From assembly GCA_050305515.1 (NCBI GenBank), contig JBNLFL010000024.1, forward strand, positions 1 through 64,000: 64,000 nucleotides of DNA, read 5' to 3'. This stretch comes from JAFGUB01 sp050305515 (lineage in GTDB: Bacteria; Campylobacterota; Campylobacteria; Campylobacterales; Sulfurimonadaceae). The position numbers and the translations under genes were made by a program. The notes below the pieces were generated by a model, which was not told the DNA's origin, did not search any database, and saw only the letters and a program-made list of their open reading frames with translations. Below are positions 19,301 to 26,972 of this stretch, one piece after another; position 1 is the stretch's first letter; each line of letters begins with the position of its first letter.

Positions 19301-19350
19301 AGTACCAGCATAAGGGTCGTGATGGGTCGGTTGATGGCAAAACGGTACAT
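16315..19350 (-). CDS. RND-family efflux transporter (AcrB/MexB-like)
   Basis: A 1011-residue inner-membrane RND pump. The N-terminus FAINRPITTLMLVLSLIVFG begins TM1. The proton-relay segment in TM4 reads GIFIDDAIVVIENIS with paired aspartates. Two periplasmic porter loops and a second half with GMVGKNAILVVDFAN follow. It exports hydrophobic or toxic compounds with the adaptor and TolC encoded just before it. Its ATG overlaps the adaptor stop (TAATG). The stop codon lies within a short hairpin (16308-16325) that has no T-run. Confidence 0.95.
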   Translation of the reverse strand: MYRFAINRPITTLMLVLSLIVFGMMAFRSMPVAIFPNIDIPIVTIETAYYGADPETVESKVTDKIEEAVSGIDGIDKLLSTSYEGVSVVMIQFELFKPIEEATNDVRDKIGGIRFENGVEAPVVKKVSTSGAAAIKLFVSTKTADMSSLMRLADEKLKPRLQRIGDVAEVKIVGYRDREIRIFADPFELNKYGISASELQDIVTIQNVRAGGGKLINSDRDLVIKARGDASSVAALRDIMVRPGVRLGDIARVEDGLEDAKSYSLVNGVPGVLMQVQKISGSNTLDVIKGVKKALPELEALAGTEYTITPVEDQSGKIMVNIDHVKFDLLFGAMLAIFIVFLFLRNFKATVVSALAIPTSIIGTFALIDALGYDLNRLTMIGLTLSIGIFIDDAIVVIENISKKMEQGMEGFRASFEGVHEMAFSILAISSMLLAVFVPVAYMDGIVGKFFNSFAMTVASGVVLSFLVAIMFIPSVSARILSGHEGRFWHLTEPMFVRVDRAYRALLAPLIRYKTFTIIGAVAVLVVSGSLAGKVGGTFVPMEDMREMRVMIKGPMGISLEAMKRATEPMLGEFSGDKRVEDVALTIGYNAAEEAHKAMIYVKLVPVEARKEGLEAVIAEYREKFAAYKGFTISVEDLPPIDSGESNAPVQVVLTGPDLGKLEEISNRLKELLRNTPGAIDIDSDFEPGKPEVRVTINRESAQRVGVSAQQIAALLGAAYSSDRAISNFEEQGRQYDITLRLADRYRQNIDDIKTMQIRTADGRFVALEGLIRFEKRDGAASINRFSRERKILVTANLDGAPLNTIVSSIDEAMKTMLPTGYHYRYTGDIERMQETAAAFAFTVGLSVILIYLILAALYESLIQPLIIMVALPLSFTGVILALYLTGNPFSIFVMIGIILLLGMVGKNAILVVDFANRAVKEGKDVETALLEAGERRLRPILMTTFAMIGAMLPLALSGGAGHESNSPMAVAIIGGLISSTILTLLIVPAIYRFLYPLDAWLRSFYERGRV

Positions 19351-20090
19351 TATTTGACCTCGATGGTGCCCTCGCCAAAGAGGCCGGGCATAATGTCTTT
19401 TGCTTCGACTTCGGCGTAAGCCTTGCGCGACGCGGCATCGACAGTCGGATAGACTTTTGTGATGACACCGTTGTGCACGGTATCGGAACCGTCAACTTTA
19501 TAGCTTACATGTAAACCCGGAACCACCTGCTGCCAGTACTTCTCATCGAAGCTCAACACCAGTTTCACTTTCGAATCATCTACCAGCGTCAAAATAGGCT
19601 CTAGCATCGCGCCGCTCACCCCGTCGCCGATATCTTTGTGTTTTTTGGAGATCACGCCGCTAAAGGGCGCTTTGAGAATGCTTTTTGCCAACAGCGACTC
19701 TTTATAAGCCAGATTCGCTTTGGCGCGCTTGAGTGACGCCATGCTCTTTTCATAGGCCATCTCATACTGCTCGAACTGCTCGTCATCAAGAACATCCCGC
19801 ACTTTGGCATAACGTTCATACGTCTGTGCGGCAAAACGGTGATTGACTTCGGCAAGTTCCAGATCGGAGCGCGCCAGCTCAACGGAGAGTTTCAGATCAT
19901 CATTATCGAGCGAGAGCAGAATCTCCCCCGCATTGACATGATCGCCGACATCCACCTGCATACTCTCAATAACACCCGTCGCTGTCAGTGTCAGTTCCGA
20001 TGCATGTTCCGCTTCGACGTCAAAGGTGGTGTAGATCTCGGCGGCGCCAAGCAGTGTAGCCACAAGGGCGGAAAGAATTACGGTTTTCAT
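19350..20090 (-). CDS. RND efflux periplasmic adaptor (HlyD/MFP family)
   Basis: A 246-residue membrane fusion protein, shorter than the usual 350-400. A signal peptide is followed by the lipoyl-like halves (ATGVIESMQVDVGDHVNAGE and LKAPFSGVISKKHKDIGDGV) flanking a coiled-coil hairpin at about residues 75-135. The C-terminal barrel ends PGLFGEGTIEVK. It bridges the RND pump and TolC. The start overlaps the tolC-like stop (ATGA). The shortness reflects a small membrane-proximal domain. Confidence 0.9.
   Translation of the reverse strand: MKTVILSALVATLLGAAEIYTTFDVEAEHASELTLTATGVIESMQVDVGDHVNAGEILLSLDNDDLKLSVELARSDLELAEVNHRFAAQTYERYAKVRDVLDDEQFEQYEMAYEKSMASLKRAKANLAYKESLLAKSILKAPFSGVISKKHKDIGDGVSGAMLEPILTLVDDSKVKLVLSFDEKYWQQVVPGLHVSYKVDGSDTVHNGVITKVYPTVDAASRKAYAEVEAKDIMPGLFGEGTIEVK
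19505..19514. repeat. TTACATGTAA within the RND adaptor gene
   Basis: Exact copy in coding sequence, read as TTA-CAT-GTA (LHV). Confidence 0.9.
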
Positions 20091-21322
20091 TTGACATACT
20101 CCTTGATATCGAATCCAGCATGGTAAATATAGAGCGCATAGGCAAGCTGCATCGCATTTTGGGCACGCGTGTACTGTGCCTGTGCCTTACTTTTCTGATA
20201 GAGGGCGTCGAGATACTTGACGTAATCGACAATGTTGGCGTGGTACTTTTTCTCGACAGTCTCGAATGTACGCTCCGAAGCACGCAACGCCGCTTCAGCG
20301 GCTTCCATCAGCGCCTCGGCGCGCGCAATGCCTTTGCGGGAGAGCGCGATATTCGTATCAACACGTTTTGACTCATAAGCAATCTGCGCATCAAGCGCAT
20401 ACTTTTGGGCCATCACCGACTCTTTGGCTTTGGAAGCCGAAAAGAAATCGAAAAGATTCATCGTGGCAACCACCTGCAGACGGTTCTGTTTATCGACCCG
20501 CTCTATGGGAAACGTGTCCGTGTAGTTTTGATAATCATAAAAGCTGTAGGTATCCTCCACCATAAGGGTCGGATAATAGTGTGCATTCTGCTGTTCGGCG
20601 GCGTAACGTGTTGCCAGGGCATTGTGGCGCAGTGCGGCAATTGCATCGTTTTCAATCGGGGCTTCCTCATGCGGAAGACGCAGCGTTGCGGGTTCGACAC
20701 CCTCCACATTCACGCCGCTGAGCATCTTCAGGGTCGCCATGAGTTCATCTTCGCGGTAACGCAGTTCGGCGATGTCATACGCAGCATTGGCCAGTGCCGC
20801 TTCGATGCGCGCCACCGCTTCATCGGTCACGATATGGGCTTCGAGAAAACGTTTTTGACGTGAGAGCTCCTCTTCAAGCTGCTTTTTGCTCTGCTCCTGC
20901 GCGGCAATATCACCGCGCACGCTTTGAAGGTTAAAGTAGGCCTGTGTGACTTCAAGTGCGACCGATTTTTTATAACCGCTCAGATCAAAGCTGCGCGCAG
21001 CCATGCGTTCTCGCAGTTCATCGAGTGCATTTTCGCGTTTAAACCCGTCAAATACGACAACGCTGGCTTTGGCATACCCCACATAGGTTTCACCGACATC
21101 CATGGTCCCTTTTTCATCGACAAAACCGGCACTCCCGCCCAGATCGATCCGGGGCATATAACCGGCCCTCAGTGCATCGCGGTTCAGGGCTGCCGAAGTC
21201 TCGCGCTGCACATAGGCACGCACCAGATCGTTCTGCTGCGCGGATTCAATCAGCTGTGAAAGTGTTTGTGCCGCCATAGCGGCGCTACCTGCACCAATCA
21301 GCAGGATCAGTAGCTTTTTCAT
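20087..21322 (-). CDS. TolC-family outer-membrane efflux protein
   Basis: A 411-residue outer-membrane channel with a signal peptide ending near AAMAAQ. Two repeats of long helical hairpins with beta strands are visible; the first repeat includes LRAGYMPRIDLGGSAGF and the second YYPTLMVEDTYSFYDYQ, the paired strand starts typical of TolC repeats. It starts within the stop of the tetR gene (TAATG), so regulator and pump are one transcript. Confidence 0.9.
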   Translation of the reverse strand: MKKLLILLIGAGSAAMAAQTLSQLIESAQQNDLVRAYVQRETSAALNRDALRAGYMPRIDLGGSAGFVDEKGTMDVGETYVGYAKASVVVFDGFKRENALDELRERMAARSFDLSGYKKSVALEVTQAYFNLQSVRGDIAAQEQSKKQLEEELSRQKRFLEAHIVTDEAVARIEAALANAAYDIAELRYREDELMATLKMLSGVNVEGVEPATLRLPHEEAPIENDAIAALRHNALATRYAAEQQNAHYYPTLMVEDTYSFYDYQNYTDTFPIERVDKQNRLQVVATMNLFDFFSASKAKESVMAQKYALDAQIAYESKRVDTNIALSRKGIARAEALMEAAEAALRASERTFETVEKKYHANIVDYVKYLDALYQKSKAQAQYTRAQNAMQLAYALYIYHAGFDIKEYVK

Positions 21323-21909
21323 TACACTTCCCTACGAATCAGTTTCAAAAAGTTTTCTGCGGTCTCATCCACACGCAAAAGCAGATCTTCTCCGCTGATC
21401 ATGGCGTATTTGATATAACCGATACTCAAACCTTCAAGCAAAAAGGCCAGCTCCATGGGATCTTTTTGACTTCCGAATTTTTCCGACAGCGGCACCATCA
21501 CCTCCGCAGCAATAAAACTGAATATTTCCATCAGCGGATGCTCCTCTTCGGTATTGGCCATAAAGAAGGTGGGATCGTTAAGAACACTCTGACGCAGCGC
21601 GTTGCGGTTTTTCGTCATGGCTCCGTACTTGATCTCGATCAGCTTTTTCAATTTTGCTACCGGATCGTCAAGCGCTGCCATTTCGTGCCTGATAACTTCA
21701 CCGTAATGTTCGATCTGGGCCAGCACATAATTCGTATAAAGATTCTCTTTTGAACCAAACAGTGTGTAAATAGTACCGACAGCGACCTCGACGTTTTTCG
21801 CCAGATCGGCGATCTTCATGTTTTCATAGCCATCCTGAACAAAGAGCCTTCCGGCCTCTTCAAGGATCAGTTCACGTTTGAAATCCTGCATTTTCCGGCG
21901 TAACGACAC
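21322..21909 (-). CDS. TetR-family transcriptional regulator of the efflux operon
   Basis: A 195-residue TetR regulator. The N-terminal helix-turn-helix is ILEEAGRLFVQDGYENMKIA followed by DLAKNVEVAVGTIYTLFGSK. The rest is the all-helical ligand domain. The start codon is GTG at 21909; AAGGAG lies eight bases upstream and is the edge of a TTACATGTAA palindrome. It is the first gene of the tetR-tolC-adaptor-RND operon and so probably represses itself and the pump. A long inverted repeat at 21976-21998 is a candidate operator. Confidence 0.92.
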   Translation of the reverse strand: MSLRRKMQDFKRELILEEAGRLFVQDGYENMKIADLAKNVEVAVGTIYTLFGSKENLYTNYVLAQIEHYGEVIRHEMAALDDPVAKLKKLIEIKYGAMTKNRNALRQSVLNDPTFFMANTEEEHPLMEIFSFIAAEVMVPLSEKFGSQKDPMELAFLLEGLSIGYIKYAMISGEDLLLRVDETAENFLKLIRREV

Positions 21910-21918
21910 GACGACTCC

Positions 21919-21928
21919 TTACATGTAA
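21919..21928. repeat. TTACATGTAA at the tetR ribosome binding site
   Basis: Exact copy; on the minus strand it runs straight into the SD AAGGAG of the GTG-started regulator gene. Confidence 0.9.
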
Positions 21929-21975
21929 AGTTCGCAATTATGTATTTGTTTTTATTAATAAGAACTTAGATACTT

Positions 21976-21998
21976 AAATATGAATAAGATTCATTTTT
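21976..21998. promoter_or_regulatory. Inverted repeat, candidate TetR operator
   Basis: ATGAAT-AAG-ATTCAT is a perfect inverted repeat, extended by matching A and T positions on each side to 23 bases with one mismatched pair. It lies about 70 bases upstream of the GTG start of the tetR-like gene, in an AT-rich promoter region. Operators of TetR proteins commonly look like this. The link is inference. Confidence 0.4.
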
Positions 21999-22000
21999 AA

Positions 22001-22174
22001 CTATCTGCTTTTAGCGGCTCTGACAATGACCATCGCGAAAGAGCGGTCACGGGGAAATGAGGTTTGAAGCTGGGTGTAGGGACCCGCTTGGGGTCGGGAA
22101 GAGCGCAGGCAGAGGTCATCGGAGCGTTGAATTTTTTTCGTAAGGATGTTTATGAAGCGGTACGCGCCACTCAT
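22001..22174 (-). other. Unexplained 57-codon frame in GC-richer block
   Basis: An ATG frame of 57 codons lies between the tetR promoter and the DUF3124 lipoprotein gene. Its product would end with TSFPRDRSFAMVIVRAAKSR. I do not recognise it, and no good SD precedes it. The block is visibly more GC-rich than the AT-rich sequence on both sides, so it could be a remnant of a gene, an unrecognised RNA, or a chance frame. Confidence 0.15.
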
Positions 22175-22189
22175 GGCGAATAGCCGGGT

Positions 22190-22732
22190 TTATTCTATTA
22201 CCTTCCCCTGGGTTATAAAGGCCAGATTACTGTACCTTCCGAGATTTAACATAACAGCCTGAATAATGGGGAGAGCCGTCTTGTTCTTACTCGCAATATT
22301 CACCACAAAATTAGCGCCACTCCCTCCGCTCATATCTTCCAAACTGACATAATACTCCACCGTAGCCAACGGCTTTAACACATGTGGTCGTGAAATATAC
22401 TGCCTGACCAATGTTCCCTCCGTGTTGTAATAATCTACGCTATTCACATATAAATCTTTTGACGCATCCGTGTTTCTTATACTTAATGTAATCGACAATT
22501 TGGCGTATCGATCTTCGGAGAGAAAAATATGTGAATACACAGGAACATAAATTTGTTTTCTATCAAAGGTGTCGTCAATTATTTCATTGGTAGCTGGGAA
22601 ATGGGCGTAGCTATCGCTTCTTCGCTTTTTGATTTCATTCTGATATTCGAATTTTTCTGTTTCTCTGTCATTGGTACACCCGGACAACAGCATAATGCCT
22701 ATAAACAAAAAAATACTACCTAGAATTTTCAT
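22190..22732 (-). CDS. DUF3124 lipoprotein
   Basis: A 180-residue exported protein with lipobox LLSGC. The DUF3124 core is visible: IYVPVYSHIF, KLSITLSIRNTDASKDLYV, VDYYNTEGTLVRQYI and PLATVEYYVSLEDMSGGSGA. The function of the family is unknown. The start at 22732 is taken because AAGGA precedes it; nine extra codons upstream lack such a signal. Base composition is clearly AT-richer than the efflux operon next to it. Confidence 0.75.
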   Translation of the reverse strand: MKILGSIFLFIGIMLLSGCTNDRETEKFEYQNEIKKRRSDSYAHFPATNEIIDDTFDRKQIYVPVYSHIFLSEDRYAKLSITLSIRNTDASKDLYVNSVDYYNTEGTLVRQYISRPHVLKPLATVEYYVSLEDMSGGSGANFVVNIASKNKTALPIIQAVMLNLGRYSNLAFITQGKVIE

Positions 22733-22862
22733 TTGAGAATCCTTATATGCCATCCACACTTATGCTGTCAAATCTGCACTATTCAATTGTATACTTAATT
22801 CGCTTTGACGCAAAAGGAAAGACGGTACGATAATTCAAATTATTTTCGATGTTGGCATCGCA

Positions 22863-23228
22863 TTATTTTACCGTCTCCAACCCTTTGTCGATCCAGCCCC
22901 AGTGAATACCGCCGTCGAGTTCATAGACATTTTTGTAAGCAAGTTTCGCGCCCATGATCTCACCGAGCGTTTTTGTCCGGTTGGCATGGGCGCACACCAG
23001 AATAAAAGGCATCTCTTTATCTGTTACCACTTTCGAAAACACTTCAAGAAATGCATCCAGATCATAATCTCCCGTCTCATCAAAAAAGGTGACCCGGTGG
23101 CTGCCTTCAATGATGCCGTCCTCTTCCCACTCGTCAGCTCTTCTGATGTCAATAACAACAAATCCTTCCTCTTTTTTCTGTTGAAACTCTTTCGTCGAAA
23201 GAGATTTGAATGGCCCGAAATTTAACAT
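22863..23228 (-). CDS. Rhodanese-domain protein
   Basis: A 121-residue single rhodanese domain, a possible sulfurtransferase. The core FVVIDIRRADEWEEDGIIEG is typical and the active-site loop is CAHANRTKT, with the persulfide cysteine near residue 89. No signal peptide is seen, so it acts in the cytoplasm. AGGAG precedes the ATG. It lies seven bases after the small gene upstream and is probably cotranscribed with it. Confidence 0.82.
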   Translation of the reverse strand: MLNFGPFKSLSTKEFQQKKEEGFVVIDIRRADEWEEDGIIEGSHRVTFFDETGDYDLDAFLEVFSKVVTDKEMPFILVCAHANRTKTLGEIMGAKLAYKNVYELDGGIHWGWIDKGLETVK

Positions 23229-23235
23229 GGATCTC

Positions 23236-23532
23236 CTATTTTGTATATCTTTTGGTCAATCTGCAAAAATCGTAAAAATCGCTGAGCATCAGATAGCGTA
23301 TTTCCACATCTTCAAATTTTTTCTTTAAGATCTCATGCCCCTGCAGATAGAGCTTTACATCGTTTTGAAACTCTTTGGGATACTCAAGTTTTTCTGCCTG
23401 CAATGAAGAAAAGCAGTCCAGAAAATCAAAAAAAAGTCGCGTCACGATCTTCTCTTTTTCCTCAGACCTGTTCGGAAAAAAATCGTTTATTTCCTCAAAT
23501 GACTCGCATATATTCATCAAACACACGTTCAA
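23236..23532 (-). CDS. Small protein of unknown function upstream of rhodanese
   Basis: A protein of 98 residues, rich in Phe, Glu and Lys and predicted helical, with no motif that I recognise. The TTG at 23532 is well placed behind GGGAG; an ATG five codons later has no SD. It ends seven bases before the rhodanese gene, so a joint role is possible. The sequence is AT-rich like its neighbours. Confidence 0.5.
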   Translation of the reverse strand: MNVCLMNICESFEEINDFFPNRSEEKEKIVTRLFFDFLDCFSSLQAEKLEYPKEFQNDVKLYLQGHEILKKKFEDVEIRYLMLSDFYDFCRLTKRYTK

Positions 23533-23645
23533 AATGGACTCCCTGTTTCAGACTGTTTGAACCACATATACATAAATTATGCCTGAGGATATAAACGGGA
23601 AATCATAAAGGCAACAGCCCTCAAAAAACTGGAGCGTTTCGGATG

Positions 23646-25751
23646 CTAGTGCAGTTTGAAACAGCCGGAAGGGTTAATGGCCTGTGCGTCCGCGGGTTTG
23701 TGATAAAAGTAGCCCTGAATCTCGTAGCAGCCGTTTTGAAGCAGAAAATCACGCTGCTGCCGGGTTTCGACACCTTCGGCAATGACACTCAGATGCAGTG
23801 ATTTCGCCATCATGATAATCGCCAGCGTGATCTGCCCGTCACTCTCACCGTCCGGAAGATCACGTATGAACGACTGATCGATTTTCAGCTTGTTGATCGG
23901 CAGCTGTTTGAGATATGAAAGCGACGAATAGCCGGTTCCGAAATCATCAATTGCCAGTCTGATACCAAGATCCGAAATGCGCTGAAGCGTGGCAATGGCC
24001 TCTTCGGGATGTTTCATGATCTGGCTTTCGGTGACTTCCAGCATGATCCACTCCGGTTTACAGCCGGTCTCAAGCAGAGCGTTTTTCAGATCATCCAGCA
24101 GCGACTCGTCGGCGAGACGCTGTTTGGAGAGATTGATTGAGAGAACGCCGACCTCTTCCCCTTCGTAATACCAGCACGCCCACTGATGCATCGCCGTGTA
24201 CATCACCCAGCGATCAAGTTCGACAATAAGACCGGTCTCTTCCGCCAGCGGTATAAAGCGTGCCGGCGATATGACACCGATAACCGGATGGTGCCAGCGG
24301 ACAAGTGCTTCCATCCCTATCAGCGCTTCGGCACGCGCGTCAAACTGGCACTGGTAATAGACCTCGAACTCTTCGGCGGCAAGGGCGTGACGCAACTGGG
24401 CTTCCATGACGACCCTCTCGAACGCCCGCTCCGTCATGTCCCGGGTGTAGAACTGGTAATTGTTGCGGCCCTCGCTTTTAGCCCGGTACATCGCGGCATC
24501 CGCATTTTTGAGAAGGCTCTCCGCATCGATGCCGTCATCAGGATAAAGCGCAATGCCGATACTTGCCGTCGGTTTGAAATGATGGCCCCTGATCTCCAGC
24601 GGCTGCTGTACGCTGCGCATCAGCTTCTGCACCAGATCGATAAGTCCGTCCGTTCCATGCGCATAATCAACAAGTACGGCAAATTCATCACCCCCGAGAC
24701 GGGCCAGCGTATCGCTCTCGCGGATCGCGTTTCCGAGATGCTGCGCCACCTGACACAGCAGCGTATCGCCGATGCTGTGTCCCATCGCATCGTTAACCGC
24801 CTTGAAGTGATCGAGATCCAGACAGAGCAACACCACCTTCTCTTTATGGCGCTTGGCCGCTTTGATTGCCTGCTGCAGCCGGTCTGAAAAGAGGACGCGG
24901 TTCGGAAGACCCGTCAGCATGTCGTGCTCGGCCTGATGCTGGAGACTCTCACGCATTTCGCTCAGTTTCGTAATGTCATGCAGGGTCTCGACAATGGCGT
25001 TCACATGGCCGTTCTCATCAAACAGCGGTACGGCACTGATTTCGACAATTTTCACATTGCCGCGCAGATCCTGATGACGGTGCAACACATTGACACGCCC
25101 TCGGGATTCAATAACCTGAGCCAGAGGGCAGGGGTGTTCCAGCCCGTCACAGGGGGTAGTACGCTGATGCGAAACCTCATAGCAGCGCGGGTGTTCGGGA
25201 TCGGCCAGGAGTGCTACGTCAATATTGCTGCTGACCGCATCATTCATCATCGAAATCGTATAGTCGCGGTTAATCACCATCATGCCGTCGCCGAAGCTGT
25301 TGATGACGGTGGAGAGAAACTTCTGCTCATGTTCAAATGCCTGTTCCAGTTTATGGCGCTCCGTCACATCGAAAACGATCGAATAGAGCAGTTCGCGTCC
25401 GTCCAGCTCAATCGGACCGGAATAGACCTCCACATCCCGGACCGATCCGTCTGCAAGACGGTGACGGAAAAGAAACTGATTACGCTTTTGCGCTTTGGCG
25501 TTGGCCATCTCCAGAGCAATCTCTTCAGAACTCAGGATGTTAATGTCATTGATACGCATCCGATGCAGGGTATCCGCATCATAACCGTAAAATTCGCTGG
25601 CGGCTTTATTGCTTTCGACAATAGCCCCGCTCTTTGGATCGATCAGAAGCTGAATCGCCTTATGGTTGTTAAAGAGTGCCTGATAGTGTGCTTCCCGCTC
25701 CAATGTAAGCCCGTGCTGATTGAGAGGTGCCTCATTTGCCATCTGTTTCAT
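23646..25751 (-). CDS. PAS-PAS-GGDEF-EAL c-di-GMP signalling protein
   Basis: A 701-residue cytoplasmic protein. Two PAS domains (about 20-135 and 140-275) precede a GGDEF domain with intact RLGGDEFAVL near residue 352 and an EAL domain with intact GMEALVRW, ESQIMKHP and IDDFGTGYSSLSYLKQ. Both synthesis and hydrolysis of c-di-GMP are therefore possible. The second PAS domain carries three cysteines (Cys190, Cys201, Cys208) in RCYEV and PCDGLEHPCPL, which could bind a metal or haem or form a disulfide. No SD is obvious before the ATG. Confidence 0.93.
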   Translation of the reverse strand: MKQMANEAPLNQHGLTLEREAHYQALFNNHKAIQLLIDPKSGAIVESNKAASEFYGYDADTLHRMRINDINILSSEEIALEMANAKAQKRNQFLFRHRLADGSVRDVEVYSGPIELDGRELLYSIVFDVTERHKLEQAFEHEQKFLSTVINSFGDGMMVINRDYTISMMNDAVSSNIDVALLADPEHPRCYEVSHQRTTPCDGLEHPCPLAQVIESRGRVNVLHRHQDLRGNVKIVEISAVPLFDENGHVNAIVETLHDITKLSEMRESLQHQAEHDMLTGLPNRVLFSDRLQQAIKAAKRHKEKVVLLCLDLDHFKAVNDAMGHSIGDTLLCQVAQHLGNAIRESDTLARLGGDEFAVLVDYAHGTDGLIDLVQKLMRSVQQPLEIRGHHFKPTASIGIALYPDDGIDAESLLKNADAAMYRAKSEGRNNYQFYTRDMTERAFERVVMEAQLRHALAAEEFEVYYQCQFDARAEALIGMEALVRWHHPVIGVISPARFIPLAEETGLIVELDRWVMYTAMHQWACWYYEGEEVGVLSINLSKQRLADESLLDDLKNALLETGCKPEWIMLEVTESQIMKHPEEAIATLQRISDLGIRLAIDDFGTGYSSLSYLKQLPINKLKIDQSFIRDLPDGESDGQITLAIIMMAKSLHLSVIAEGVETRQQRDFLLQNGCYEIQGYFYHKPADAQAINPSGCFKLH

Positions 25752-25785
25752 AGTATCAACATTATAATTTTATATACTTAAATAT

Positions 25786-26928
25786 TTATGTTGTTTTTTG
25801 CGTCAACCAAATAGTAACAGTAATTACAATACACAAAAGTGTTGTGCCCACGACCATAAAGAAGTGCTGGACTCCGAAAAATGCCACCAGCGGATGGAAA
25901 AGGATCGGGGATGCAAACTGTCCCATAAAGAGGGCACTTGTCATGTAGCCTGAGGATTTGACACGCCGGCTCTGATGCGAACGCGAGAGCATCCACGCCA
26001 TCACATTGGTCATCATCAAACCGCCGCCAAATCCCATGACAGGCGACGTAAAGAAGAAAAGATGCACATCATTCACCAGAGAGATCAGTATGAATCCAAA
26101 AGCGATAATCAAAAGTCCGATCAGGTAGATGGATGCAAATCCGAAACGTTTTTTCAGCCGGGAAAACGTCAGCGCCCCCAGGGCATTAAAGACAAAAGCG
26201 GTGGCAATAATGGCACCGGTCAACGCGCCGCTGGCACCGAAATGGTTGATCATCAAAAACGGCATCTGGGTCGGCAGCACATAAAAGATGAGCATCAGGA
26301 AAAAAGCCAGAATGTAGATGCCCAGTAGCTTCTGGGGCGTCTCTTCTTCCTCTGCAGGTGATACCGGATGAGTGGGTTCGACAATGTAACGCCACACCAG
26401 CGGCAGGTAGAGCAGACCGATGAGATAGATGCCAAACGGATAGCGCCACGCCATGTCGCTGAGAATACCTCCACCAACAAGCAGGAGCAGACCTCCTGTG
26501 GAGGAAAAAGCGCTCTGGAGCCCCATGTAGCGGTGACGGGAGTGCGCATCGAAGTAATCGCCCACGAGCGACGTTGTCAGAATCATCAGCATGGCTACGG
26601 CAATCCCGAAGAGTGCACGCGAGACCAACAACCCTTCGATATGCTCCAGATAGAGCCCGGCGGAGCCGAAAAGACTAAAAAACAGCAGAGCAAGTGTGAG
26701 TGCGCTGCGTCGGCGCAGATGATGGAGCAGATGCCCAAGAAACGGCGCGAGTAACGCAATCGAAAGGGAAGGCAGCGTTATCATAAGACGCGAAAAAAGT
26801 TCAATATGCTTAACGTCGGGAAAATGATCTTTGAAGTGCGGCAACGAGGTGATGATGGCAACATTCGACATCATCGTCATCATTGACAGCAGCAGGAGGG
26901 TAATCTTGGTTGCGGGTGAGAGGCTCAC
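25786..26928 (-). CDS. MFS transporter
   Basis: A 380-residue protein with about 12 hydrophobic helices and the MFS layout: a first-half loop LGHLLHHLRRRSALTL (motif A region), RALFGIAVAMLMILTT in helix 4, and a second-half loop FSRLKKRFGFASIYL. The substrate is not clear; drug or sugar exporters of similar size are common. The start is GTG with AAAGAG upstream, the latter overlapping a TTACATGTAA palindrome at 26938-26947. Confidence 0.82.
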   Translation of the reverse strand: MSLSPATKITLLLLSMMTMMSNVAIITSLPHFKDHFPDVKHIELFSRLMITLPSLSIALLAPFLGHLLHHLRRRSALTLALLFFSLFGSAGLYLEHIEGLLVSRALFGIAVAMLMILTTSLVGDYFDAHSRHRYMGLQSAFSSTGGLLLLVGGGILSDMAWRYPFGIYLIGLLYLPLVWRYIVEPTHPVSPAEEEETPQKLLGIYILAFFLMLIFYVLPTQMPFLMINHFGASGALTGAIIATAFVFNALGALTFSRLKKRFGFASIYLIGLLIIAFGFILISLVNDVHLFFFTSPVMGFGGGLMMTNVMAWMLSRSHQSRRVKSSGYMTSALFMGQFASPILFHPLVAFFGVQHFFMVVGTTLLCIVITVTIWLTQKTT

Positions 26929-26937
26929 AAAAGCTCT

Positions 26938-26947
26938 TTACATGTAA
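26938..26947. repeat. TTACATGTAA at the MFS ribosome binding site
   Basis: Exact copy; its last A residues begin the SD AAAGAG of the GTG-started transporter gene. Confidence 0.9.
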
Positions 26948-26972
26948 GATGCCGTATTATAGCATCCGGGCT

